Source of the DNA: Thoreauomyces humboldtii
Taxonomy: Eukaryota > Chytridiomycota > Chytridiomycetes > Spizellomycetales > Powellomycetaceae
Assembly: GCA_027596035.1 (NCBI GenBank)
Contig: JADGJA010000255.1
Location: forward strand, 1 to 27,440
Reading direction: 5' to 3'
DNA: 27,440 nucleotides
The number at the start of each line of letters is the position of its first letter. Position 1 is the first letter of the stretch. Of this stretch, positions 10,067-19,739 are shown in pieces. Below the pieces are notes generated by a model that saw only the letters and a program-made list of their open reading frames with translations, ran no database searches and was not told the DNA's origin. The translations under genes were made by a program, and so were the position numbers.

Positions 10067-11314
10067 TTGCGCGAGCGGCAGTGCGGGAAGAGTTCAGGAA
10101 GCGCGTCGAAAGGGCAAGACCGGAAAGAGAGAACACTTGCGAATTGCAACAACAAAGATTTGAGTAGGTATGGAACGGCGGTATATAGCTAGCGGTCGTG
10201 ATGTAGCTTCCGATATATATGTACAAGAGTCACGGCCGTGCCGAACAGAACAGGTTGCAAGACGTGGAGGGAGAGAACAAACTGGAGGACCTGGAGAGAG
10301 AGACCTGCAGAGACGAGGAGAGATCTTTTGTGGCTGTGCATGCGCGCGCGGCTGTCCGTCCGCACAGCGGCCGCACCCCACCCACATCGCGAAAAGTTTT
10401 TGGCGCTTCTGCAGCGGTTCAACCCTAACCAGTGCCACGGTACAGTCCCCACCTGGGTTGTGAAGGGATCGGCTGCGCACGGGCTCTGTAAAGGAAGCCG
10501 TTCATTCCTCCACGTGTAATGCGCTATACCTGTACGTGTGCTGTGTATGTTCTCTTCATCATCGTCTGGCAAGAGCAACTGTTTACCGGTACAAGTCCTG
10601 TACTTGTCAAGGTACCGTGAATTACAGGCTCCTGTCCCCCCCTTTGCTCCCAGCCAAAACAAACCACCGCCAGCCAGCCTGTGTTCGGAGGTGGCCCGAG
10701 AGGCTGGGGTTGGTTTGTTTTGGCTGGGAGCAAAGGGGGGGGACAGGAGCCTGTAATTTACGGTAAGCCGAAATTCCACGCGTCTCTGCGGAAGTGCTGG
10801 GCCAGAAGAAACGAGGAGGTGGGTTTGTTTGGTGGCTAGCAAATTGTGCCCCGTTCGCTGTCGGCACGCGTGCCCCGAGTCCCCGAGAAAGCTACCGATC
10901 CCAGGGTACGGCCACGGAACGTAGGAGAAACTCGAAGGCCCAGAGATCCGGGACCAGGCGGCGATCCGTGGGGTGTCGGGCGGCGGTGTTCCGGGAGGGG
11001 AAGAGCCGAGGGAAACTGGGACCCGTTTTTCTTTCGACGCTTCCCGGTGGGACGCGCGTCCAACCAGCCGTCTGACCTCTTGGCCCTTGGGCCCCTTCCC
11101 TTCGCCCTCTTCCCGACCTGCCACCGGATCCTGGTTCCCCCCATATCTACTGTACCAGCACACACGCGACCGGGTCTTTCCCCCGCTTGTGGCCGGTACT
11201 CGACCAAAGAGGGAGACGAGTACAAGGAACCTCGCACCCGCCCATCTCTGCCTGTACCCTTCCACACATTCAAGCATCTTCGCCCCACCGTCCCACGCTC
11301 AACCTCACCGCGCC
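10067..11314. other. Divergent intergenic region between LEA-like and velvet genes
   Basis: About 1.25 kb separates the start codons of two divergently oriented genes, so both promoters must lie here. Long frames cross it on both strands (one of 362 codons on the minus strand), but their content is low-complexity and traverses the foldback element. I regard them as chance frames in GC-rich DNA. The region carries the inverted repeat described separately and several GTAC-containing short palindromes. The 300 bases before 11315 are C-rich and pyrimidine-rich and probably form the velvet gene's 5' untranslated region. Confidence 0.5.
10613..10765. repeat. Foldback element: 54-base inverted repeat, 44-base loop
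   Basis: The left arm (10613-10666) and right arm (10711-10765) are reverse complements over their whole length, apart from one mismatch (GTGAATT versus GTAAATT) and one extra base in a run of 7 versus 8 C/G. The arms begin TACCGT and end ACGGTA. The loop is itself partly self-complementary (CCAGCC / GGCTGG), so the whole element could form one long hairpin. It sits in the middle of a divergent promoter region. The structure suits a miniature inverted-repeat or foldback transposable element, or a transcribed hairpin. No clear target-site duplication longer than two bases is visible. Confidence 0.9.
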
Positions 11315-14252
11315 ATGTCGTCCTTGGGACCCCACTCCCATCACGAGCACCAGCAGGACCAGGTCGCGAACGGCAACGCCGGCGCCGTTGGGGTCGTCGG
11401 GCAACCGGCTTCCTCCATCACCACCGCCCGCCAAGGTCAGGGCCAGGGTGGTCCTCCTTCTGCTGCTGCTCCCTTGTCCGGAGGCAGCGGTACCGGCGCA
11501 GCGGCCGCGGACAGCAACCCGTACCAGTTTATCACGTTGAACCAGAGTCCGCGACAACGCACGAGCAGGTGAATTGCCTCATTCCTACGCGCTGGCGTAG
11601 CCGGTCGCGAATCTAATCACAGCCTGGAACTCTCGTCATGTCCTACGTCGCTCGTTCTGCAGGAACTATGTCCTCAAGCTGCGTCAGCAACCGAAGCATT
11701 CGCGCATGTGCGGGTTCGGAGAAAAGGTCGACCGAAGGCCTCTCGATCCACCGCCCATCATCGTGAGTGTGTCCACACTTTCTGTCGCACTTGTTGGCCC
11801 TCTCGCAACGCGTTCGTGGAATGATACCGCGCTCGCCGCGCCACGCGAATCTTCAATCATAAGAGTACTAAATCTGTATGCATTCTCTTACACAGCAACT
11901 CGAGATTAAAAACACGTCATTCGCGGACGAGAAGTGAGTCCCGAGCGTGGAATCCGCGCTTCGATGTAGTCGTCAAACTTCTCACGCAAAGCATTTTTCC
12001 GCACCCAGCTCGTACCTATACAACCCATACTACTTCATGTACGCGTCGCTGATCGCTCCGGAGAGTGAAGAGGAGCTGCACCTGCTGCGCGACGGGAAGA
12101 CGCGCTCGACCACGGGTTCCATCGTCTCGTCATTGTACCGACTGAAGGACCTCGACAACAAGGATGGCGCCTTCTTCGTATTTCCTGACCTGTCAGTGCG
12201 CATGGAAGGCACATACCGTCTCAAGGTAAGAGCAGGTCATCCTAAGATCGCCTGTTAGTTGCTGCAATTACTCTTGTGCTCACGTTTCCTTCCGTTCAAC
12301 TTCTTTCTGTCCGCTAGTTTTCACTCTTCGAGATCATCAACACAGAAATCTATCATTGCACGTCCATCTGTTCCGATATCTTCAACGTTTATCCAGCAAA
12401 GAAGTTTCCGGGCATGGAAGGTAGGCATCTGCTTGAGTTCACGGTAACGATCCCGAAAAGAAGTGATTTCTAAAAGCCCATATACTTGTAGAATCAACTT
12501 TCCTATCGAGGACTTTTGCAGAGCAAGGTCTCAAGATACGCATTCGCAAGGAGCTTCGCATGCGAAAGTAGGACGCTGCTAGAAATCCCATTACACGTCA
12601 ACCTCATTCACTAACGCATAAGGTCCATTCGTGCGTAACTTTAGAGGTCGCGGAAAGAAAGGAAACAACGACGGAGATGACAGCGGAGATGGTGGAAAGA
12701 AGCGTAGCCGCAAGAAGAGCCGACGAGGGAGTGCTGGAAGCGACAACGGATCCGAGTCTGGATATTCCGATGAGGGTAGACCAGATTCCGCGCAAAGGCG
12801 ACGCACAGGCAAGAGCGGGTCTTCGGTAAGAGCATCACATATCAGGGTGTTTCCTACTACTACCTCAGCGCTGACGCTTGATCCTTTTGTAGAAGGACCA
12901 CGACAAGAGCGGCCACTCGCAGGGATATCCTGGCTACGACCGTTTCGATCCATCAAGGCCGATGGGCCATCCAGACCCTCGGCACTACGGCCATATGGGA
13001 CATGAACATCAGTATCCACACTATGGTCCGATGGGCATGCCGGCAAAAGGATGGCATGGGCACGGTGACCCATATCAGGGCGGTATGCCGCCCCATGGTT
13101 ATCCTCCGATGCACTATGACTCAAACGCACCTCCCTATCCCCCGCCTACGCCCGCCGGGACTACTGGTGGTCCTCCCGGATCTGAGCAAGATGGTGGCGC
13201 GTATCCTCTCGGTTACAACCCTAACCAACGTCCAGGATATCCCCCTCACATGTACGGCGGTCGTGAGCTCGATGGTCAGATGATGGACTGGCACCACCGA
13301 GACTATCGCCACCCAGGATACGGGCCGCCTCCCGGTCCTTACATGGGGAGCGGTGGTCACTACGAAGACCCAAATGCGAGACCGCCGGCTCCACCCGCTG
13401 GCTCAGGGCAGCCTTCGGGCGAGCATGCGAGTATGCCCCCTCCAGGTGCCTCGAACCCTTACTACGGTCATCATCCGGGTGGTCCCCCGAAGCATGGTGA
13501 TTTCAAACCTGAACCTGGACATGGGCCAAAGTACCCGCCGCCGCCCAGCTACGGCTACAATCCCAGGTTCCATGTCCCAGGTCCTCACGTGCCGAGTGGG
13601 AGCAGCGGAGCGGATCCATCAGCTGGTCGACCCCCTCCTCCTCCCTCCCAGCATCCCGGCCCTCATGGAGAACATGGAGCTCACGGCATGGAAAAGTCCT
13701 ACGGTGGACCGCCTCCTCATGGGTACATCCCGCATCAGGGCTATTACCCGCCTTACCCGCCTCCGAGCATGGGTCCCGGCGGAATCCCATACTACCCGCC
13801 AAATCTGGTGGGACCTCCCGGAGGCAGCGGGGCCACACCAAGCGACCCTTCGGGAGCCACTCAGCGTGCTCCCGGTCACAATACCCCAAAGCCCGCGGGC
13901 CAGGACGAAGGGCAGCCCGGAAACTACGTGAGTCACTCTTCCTCAGGGACACCTTGAAATCTTCCTTTTCTGACAGTTGTCTTTGTTTTAGTTGCAGGGA
14001 CCTTCGCTCGGCGGGCCTCCCCAAACTCCTCAGTCGAGTCAACAGGTGCTCCCCGGAGGAAGCGCGAGCGGGCCGGCGCAGTCCATCGCGTCTCCTTCGC
14101 AGCAGTCTCAGCAAGGACAGCAGACAGTGCCGTCTCCCGGTGGTGGAACCGGGCCAGCTTCCCTGCAAGGTTCCTCACAGCAACAGCCGCCTTCCACGAC
14201 CTCTTCAACGAGCCTCCCGGCCGCTCGAGGATTGGACGGAGGATGGATGTAA
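11315..14252 (+). CDS. velB: Velvet-family regulator, VelB type, with long low-complexity tail
   Basis: Nine exons: 11315-11568, 11663-11762, 11896-11933, 12009-12225, 12318-12420, 12492-12567, 12645-12825, 12893-13927, 13992-14252; 754 residues. Velvet proteins are fungal DNA-binding regulators with a Rel-like fold that control sporulation, development and secondary metabolism. VelB pairs with VosA or VeA. The velvet domain covers about residues 85-263 and carries family hallmarks: RMCGFGEKVDRRPLDPPP, YLYNPYYFMYASL, DGKTRSTTGSIVSSLYRLKD, FFVFPDLSVRMEGTYRLK and KKFPGMEEST. The last, with QGLKIRIRK, favours VelB over VosA. Residues 263-323 contain a basic cluster (KKRSRKKSRRG), a likely nuclear signal. 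Residues 324-754 are Pro/Gly/His/Tyr-rich, then Gln/Ser-rich, making the protein about twice the usual VelB length as I recall it. The ATG sits in GCGCCATGT, a good context. The first 75 residues are Gly/Ala/Gln-rich and not conserved. Confidence 0.95.
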
Positions 14253-14672
14253 AATATCGGCGTTCTCAGAGCCCTCCATCCCCTTCTTCCCCCAAGAGAC
14301 CTAATCAGATCAAGACCAACTAAAGAGAGCGAGAGGAAATTTTCACAGAGAGCTTCTCTCTTGTGTCATCACCCTCATCCAGTCTTTTGGGCATACCCGT
14401 CCGTGTGCGACTGCACTTGTACTATTTCTTCCAGAAAAAATAAAGGGATTTTGCGAACAAACGTCGTCAATGTGGGCACTGAGCCGAGACCAAAAACGAA
14501 ACCGAGGTGATGGGGTGCATCATGCATGACGTGCTTTACTATGATAATACGAACAGATTTCGCCGCCGCATCGGCGGTCTTTCACTTACGAAGACGCCTC
14601 AGGGAGAACAAGACACGTATGAAAATAAGCAATAGACAAATGGCGGTAGCCAAATACCAAGACAGGTTGCCT
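14253..14672. other. Convergent intergenic region (velvet and KH-protein 3' ends)
   Basis: Two genes converge here, so both 3' untranslated regions and polyadenylation sites should lie within 420 bases. A consensus AATAAA for the velvet transcript is seen at 14439. No obvious AATAAA is seen for the opposite transcript. I see no reading frame of interest. Confidence 0.5.
14439..14444 (+). terminator. AATAAA polyadenylation signal for the velvet gene
   Basis: AATAAA lies within CAGAAAAAATAAAGGG, 187 bases after the velvet stop codon and before a T-rich GATTTTGC, which is a reasonable distance for a 3' end. It is a sequence match only; the true cleavage site is not known. Confidence 0.5.
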
Positions 14673-17135
14673 TCATCTGGACGTTGACGGAGGCGCGCTG
14701 TCCGTCTCCGATGGCTCAGTTGCGGCAGGAACAGGAGGCGGAGCGTCCGCTTCGCTCACTTGAGGCTCCTGGTCCTTGTCGACTGCCGCCTCAGATCCCT
14801 CGGGAACCTCAACGGCAGCACTAACGTTAGCTTCGGCATCCGCAGGTGGTTGCTGTTGCTGTTGCTGCTGGTCCTGCTGGTAGTAGGCAGCTGCGTCTCC
14901 TGCAGGATACTGCTCCGGGTGTTGCGCGTAGTAGGCCTGCAGGAGAAAGCCACGGTTGGTTACGTGCAAAACCGCGTGACCCTCCATAGGTGGCACCTTA
15001 CCTGGCATTGCGCGTAATAAGCAGCCCAAGCGGCTTCATCGTACTGCTGCCCACCAGCGGCCGCACCGGCGGCGTCATAACCGCTGTGGGGTTGCTGCTG
15101 ATGTTGAGGCTGTTGATACTGCTGGTTTTGGTAGCCCGATTGCTGTTGTCCGCCGTATCCGCCGTATCCTCCGCCACCACCGCCATAGCCGCCTTGGTGG
15201 CCCCCGTAACCTCCACCCCCTCCGCCATGACCAAAGTCACGTCTGGACTCGACCCGTTCCATCACCATTTCCTTGGCGCGTTCAATGTTCTGCGCGGGGC
15301 CGGAAATGGTGACCGTACGGTTGCCCTCTTGGTCTGGCGTCGAATCGATTTTAATTCTGACGTCACACTGTTGCTGGATGGATTTGACAATCTCGCCGCC
15401 TTTGCCGATAACCAAACCAACCTAGCAGCAGATGAAAGCCTTACTTAGCCCAAAACGAATCGTCAGCAGTACTTGCGTCATGCGTTTACTTACTCTCTCC
15501 GTGTGGACCTTGATCACCTCGACCGGGTTCATGCCCATTCCCATGCCCATTCCTGGTCCACCCATACCTCCACCCATTCCCATGCCTCCCATCCCCATGC
15601 CACCTCCCATCGGCTGAAACCGAGAAGCAAGGATTAGTTAGTCCAGACCACTACTTTGTACAGGCGGAGATACGTACCCCGCGACCAGGAGGCGGCGCAT
15701 TGACGAGCTCGTCGATCAGGTTTCGGGCCATGTCGATTGATCCCGGGCCGCCCGAAATCTGAAGGGTTCTCATGCCGGACTGTTGGTCTTGTGGCCCTTC
15801 GGGAACTACCGTGATACGCGCTCCGCTGCGATCCTGTAGAGAGTTGATGGTTTCGCCTCCGCGTCCAATAACGAGCCCGACTGAACAAAAAGAAACAGAG
15901 GGATCGGCATTTTGACGTGTCTTTCTGAATTAACGACATGTGCCCCTACCTTTATGTCCGGGGATCGACATGTTCTCCCCCTGCTGAGCGTTGTTGTTGA
16001 ACGAAGGTGGCCCGTAAGAGGATGGTGACGGTCCAGGACCGGCACTTCGAGGTCCGCCGATTGGTGTATTGATCTGCTCCTGAATCATGCGCTTAGCTTC
16101 CGCAACGTCTTCTCGTGCGCCCGTGATGGTGGTACGACGATCGAGCTCGCCTCCATTAGCTACGGACAAAGGTTGAGCACAGAGCCAGCGAAGAATTCGA
16201 AAAGGTGGGCCCTCCCCCGTCATACCGGGGGTGAATTGCACTTTTACGTTGCAGGTGTTTTCGATACGCTTCATGTTTTCGCCAGCACGTCCGATGATGA
16301 GACCGACCTAGAACAAAAAAAACCGAAGCATACGCGCATCCGGTGCGGGGTCATGGCCTGAACGCGCACGCCCCCCACCCACCGTGCTCTGCCCGAACAC
16401 CTCTCCACACGATCTCACGCATAGCGAGGGGCTGGGGGCACGATGCACGATGCTAGGAAGGGTAACACTTACGTATGCGTTGGGCACCGACATCTCTTCG
16501 CTGGTCTGGCCAGGCCGACCGCTGGGTCCACCCTGATCGTACTGCGACATGCCTCCCGACGAGGGAGCGTCCGAGTGTCCGAGGCCAAAGCGCGGACGTC
16601 CTCCCGCTCCTCCTCCTCCTCCCGCTCCCGCTCCTCCTCCAGGGCCGTAGTGGTCGGATCGATCGTTGTCGGGGGCGGGACGTTTGGATTCGGGCTGAAA
16701 GTCTTCGCGCCTGTAGCCGGAAGACGGTGGTCGGTACTCATCGACCTCAGAGTGCGATCTTTTGCCGGGGTTGCTCACGGAAGGGTTGGCGGTAAAGTCG
16801 TCCGGAATCTCGGCTGTTGAAGGAATTCCAGCATTTTAGTGAGGTCGCTCCTTTGCTAGCTGGGCCGAAGGGGATCTCCCGCAATTTACATAGTGCGCTG
16901 AGCTTTGCGGCTATTGCCTTTGCGCGTTCCACTGCGTCTTTGAAAGCATCGACCTGAACGGGAAAAACAGCACTCGTTAGCATGATCTTGGGTTGCTTCG
17001 GGTGCAGGTGGTCCCGGGAGTTCCGGGACCAAAGCCTCGGCTGGAGACAGTGGAACCTACCTGACCTGCTCCGGCAGGGGCCCCTCCTTCCGCCGAGGAC
17101 AGCGAGTCCGGAGGCTTCTCGGCGTTGTAGGTCAT
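14673..17135 (-). CDS. Three-KH-domain RNA/ssDNA-binding protein, FUBP/KSRP-like
   Basis: Nine exons: 17135-17061, 16953-16890, 16813-16473, 16307-16226, 16159-15950, 15880-15678, 15613-15494, 15421-15002, 14936-14673; 592 residues. KH proteins of this family bind single-stranded RNA or DNA in the nucleus and affect transcription, splicing and mRNA decay. The N-terminal motif VDAFKDAVERAKAIAAKL (from residue 26) matches the conserved N-box helix of animal FUBP proteins. Three KH domains follow, at about 152-223, 251-320 and 355-428, with intact GxxG loops (GRAG, GRGG, GKGG). A Met/Gly repeat (about 326-355) separates KH2 and KH3. The tail is Gly/Tyr-rich, then Gln-rich, with AAWAAYYAQ and AYYAQHPEQYP recalling the tyrosine-rich repeats of FUBP/KSRP. 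Animal FUBPs have four KH domains; I see three. The Lys/Arg patch GKRSH near the N terminus may aid nuclear import. A PCBP/Rnc1-type protein is the alternative, but the N-box argues against it. Confidence 0.93.
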
Positions 17136-17765
17136 GTTGGAAGCTTTCGGTTGTATGAGTGGGAAGAAGGAGTTGCCCTTGAGGTTGTGTCGTAGGATGT
17201 CCCTGGGACCTCTGGTGGGTGGTAGGTGGGTGCTGTGTATAGAAAACCTGACTGTAAGGAAATGAACCCGTGGCAGGTGGCAGGTCTCTTCCTTTATCCA
17301 AACAAGGGGTCTGGATCAAATCGAAAGGGAGGTGAGGTAAGCCAGATCTCCGCCTTCAACCTCTCCACAGGTCTTACAGTGCACATGTACATGTACCATG
17401 TAGGTACCTAGGTACCCTGCGCTTTTGCTCGCTAGGTTCCTTCCGTTTCCTCCGCTTCCCTTCTCCCGGCTCCCTCAGACACCGAGGTTCGCCATTCTTC
17501 ACCTTCGATTCTCAATGGTGTACTTTCCAAAGCTTACCGGTGTTCCCAGGACACCAGGCATGGGGAACAACACCATGCCTTGCATATGGGGCGACTTCTC
17601 AAACACCATGGTAGTACTGGTTTCTTATTGACGAAACTTGCTATACATGTACTGGCACGGGGACTTTATTTTCCCTTCTCTCTGCTCTGGCTCCCCGGTC
17701 CTTCTCGGACGAATATCAACAACCGGCGTGTCACTCAACTTTTCATCGACATCAACGACCTCAGA
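17136..17765. other. Divergent promoter region (KH protein and 7TM protein)
   Basis: About 630 bases lie between two divergent start codons. The stretch 17380-17416 is rich in GTAC (GTGCACATGTACATGTACC, then a perfect palindrome). CT-rich runs around 17440-17475 are typical of fungal core promoters. The frames that cross it show no conserved content. Confidence 0.5.
17403..17416. repeat. Perfect 14-base palindrome GGTACCTAGGTACC
   Basis: A perfect palindrome within a GTAC-rich stretch (17385-17416), in the shared promoter region of two divergent genes. It could be a binding site for a dimeric regulator. A similar GTAC-rich short inverted repeat (ACAAGT-CCTGT-ACTTGT, 10591-10607) sits in the other large divergent promoter of this window. 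Confidence 0.6.
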
Positions 17766-19413
17766 ATGGCGTCGTGTTCCTGGACGGGCGCGGGCCACGA
17801 CAAATGCGCAATCGTAGACAATCGCTGGGGTGATTTCATTGGCTTGGTGAGTGTACGGACGGAAGCCACCACGAGAACTCCGCAGCTGAAGACTTCCTTT
17901 TTCGACGGATCTGCATGGAGCACAAATCCCCCTGACGCTTATTCTCTTTTCACTTTCTTCTGCACCTTTCCCGTTCTGGCACAAACAGCACGTCGTGGCG
18001 CTTACATGCATCGCATTGACAGTCTCGGGATCGCTGTTCGTACTGACGTCGGCCGTCAAAGCTGGTCGATACGAAACGTTCTCCGACCGGCTGTGAGTAT
18101 CACTCCCAGTAATGCTAGACTCGACGTTCTGGGGTTCTGCTGATGAATGTCACTGTAGTCCTTTGTACAGATGCTTGGCCGACCTGATGTTCGCTGCCGT
18201 GCATTCGATAGATCATTCGGTGCTTCTCGGCTTACAGCGCTACCCTAGCGAGAGCGTCGGGAAACTGTTGAGCTCGCTTGTCCTGATCTTTGTCTCGTAT
18301 CAGGTAGCCATGTCCGTCGCTTTCATCCTCATGGGATTGTCGTGCAAACTCTCCCATTTTAGATGCTGGTAACGACCGTGTTATCAGTACAGTCCTGGTT
18401 GCGAGTCATCTTTGACTGGTCACTGCCTCTAGGAGCTTATGAGTACAGGTAAGAAATCAGCATAAAGCGCAAACCTCGAATGGGGTCTAACCTTGTACTG
18501 GGCCACCTAGGCTTCACATCTTTGCCTTTTGCCCACCGCTCTTGATTTTTGGCATAGGAAATGGTGTCAATGCGCTGGGTCCATTCTACTACTTGTAAGA
18601 GTCAGAAGCTCAAAGAATATCCCCTCTTCCTTTCTGTTTAATTATGGTTTTGCTTTTAGCCAAGGCTTGAATGCGAACAGCCATACCGGCATGATTTACG
18701 GCTGGTTCGTAGTGTGTTTCTTTGCAGCCATTCTCTCAGTGGTAATCGGGACTTCGTACATGACCATCCACCGAGTGAATGATCTGGCCTTCCATAATCC
18801 CAACGGAAAGGGCATGGGGAAGCAATCCGATCAGATCGCGCGGGCGGTAAGCCATCTGAAGGGGCAACCGTCTTGTGTAAATTGCCAATACAAGCTATGT
18901 CCTTCGATAGGTGAACCGATTGAACAGCTTCATGATAGCCGCGTGCCTACAATGGATCCCATGTGCCATGTTAATCGGCGCCACTACCTGCTTCGAACAA
19001 ACGCATAACGTCGGATGGCGATACTTTCTGCAGTACTTCGGCATCATCGGTATGCTTTCTTGTTCGTTCTGCGTCCACTTCTCCACTTATTCCGATGCTT
19101 CTTTCACCGGTATCCAGGTGCGAACTGCGGCGGTGTATTCAATTCGATAGCATACCTGTACAACGACCGTCGCTTCGCCCGATCCAATGCCAGCAACCAA
19201 GGCACAAAGAACGTGACGGCGGCAACCAACTCCCGCGATACCTCCTCACGAAAGGGCGGGAAGTCTAGCAGCGCGTTGGGATCCGCTACGTCGTCTCAGA
19301 CGGGTCAGGCAGTGCCCGGAACCGCTAGCGCGGCAACCACTGTGATGACGACGGGACCTTCTGCGAGGATGGGCGTCACAAAGGCATCGGCTCCGCTGGA
19401 CATGCCGGTCTAG
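17766..19413 (+). CDS. Seven-transmembrane receptor-like protein (fungal GPCR candidate)
   Basis: Eight exons: 17766-17846, 17989-18092, 18159-18303, 18363-18448, 18511-18594, 18660-18846, 18911-19049, 19118-19413; 373 residues. Reading across the introns gives seven hydrophobic segments: VVALTCIALTVSGSLFVLTS (TM1), RCLADLMFAAVHSIDHSVL (TM2), LLSSLVLIFVSYQMLVTTVL (TM3), IFAFCPPLLIFGIG (TM4), GWFVVCFFAAILSVVIG (TM5), FMIAACLQWIPCAMLIGA (TM6) and a TM7 ending GANCGGVFNSIAYLYND. The short N terminus has two cysteines and no signal peptide. The pattern of charged and aromatic residues (FSDRLPLYRCLADL, the G-x-x-N-S-x-x-Y motif in TM7) recalls cAMP-receptor-like and Git3-type receptors. The tail of about 90 residues is Ser/Thr/Gly/Ala-rich, as in many fungal receptors. 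The ligand and G protein are unknown. The start codon is the first ATG that opens the exon 1 frame; its context is modest. Confidence 0.8.
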
Positions 19414-19739
19414 ATTCGAGGCGGGCAACTCTGCATATGCTGGTTGTGAACCACTTCACAATCTTACCTCAATTGGGCAACTTTTGAAATCATTTTTTGG
19501 ATTTGGCCATTACTGTACTGCCATCTTTAATTTCTCTGAAGTAATCTTTGGCAGAACAGATACACTATCGGAGCCGCTAGTCTCCTCGCAAACAAAACTT
19601 GTCATAGATCTATAAACCTCTGCTGATTGTGTTGAGCAGACATTAACCGCCTGCATTATCAATCCTTTCAACCTGTCTCTTTCCTCGGAAGAACTGATTG
19701 GAAGCAGTTAGTAATTCGAGTCCCACCAACGGCAAGGTC
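19414..19739. other. Convergent intergenic region (7TM and CHL1 3' ends)
   Basis: A short AT-richer stretch between two converging genes. No AATAAA is evident on the plus strand and no frame of interest is seen. It should contain both 3' untranslated regions. Confidence 0.5.

Noticed and set aside
10189..11277. 362-codon open frame on the minus strand
   Set aside because: It runs through the foldback element and GC-rich promoter DNA, is low in conserved content, and overlaps the upstream region of the velvet gene. I see no motif in it.
13353..13931. 192-codon frame overlapping the velvet tail
   Set aside because: It is a shifted frame of the 345-codon tail exon. The reading that links to the velvet domain by clean splice sites is the real one.
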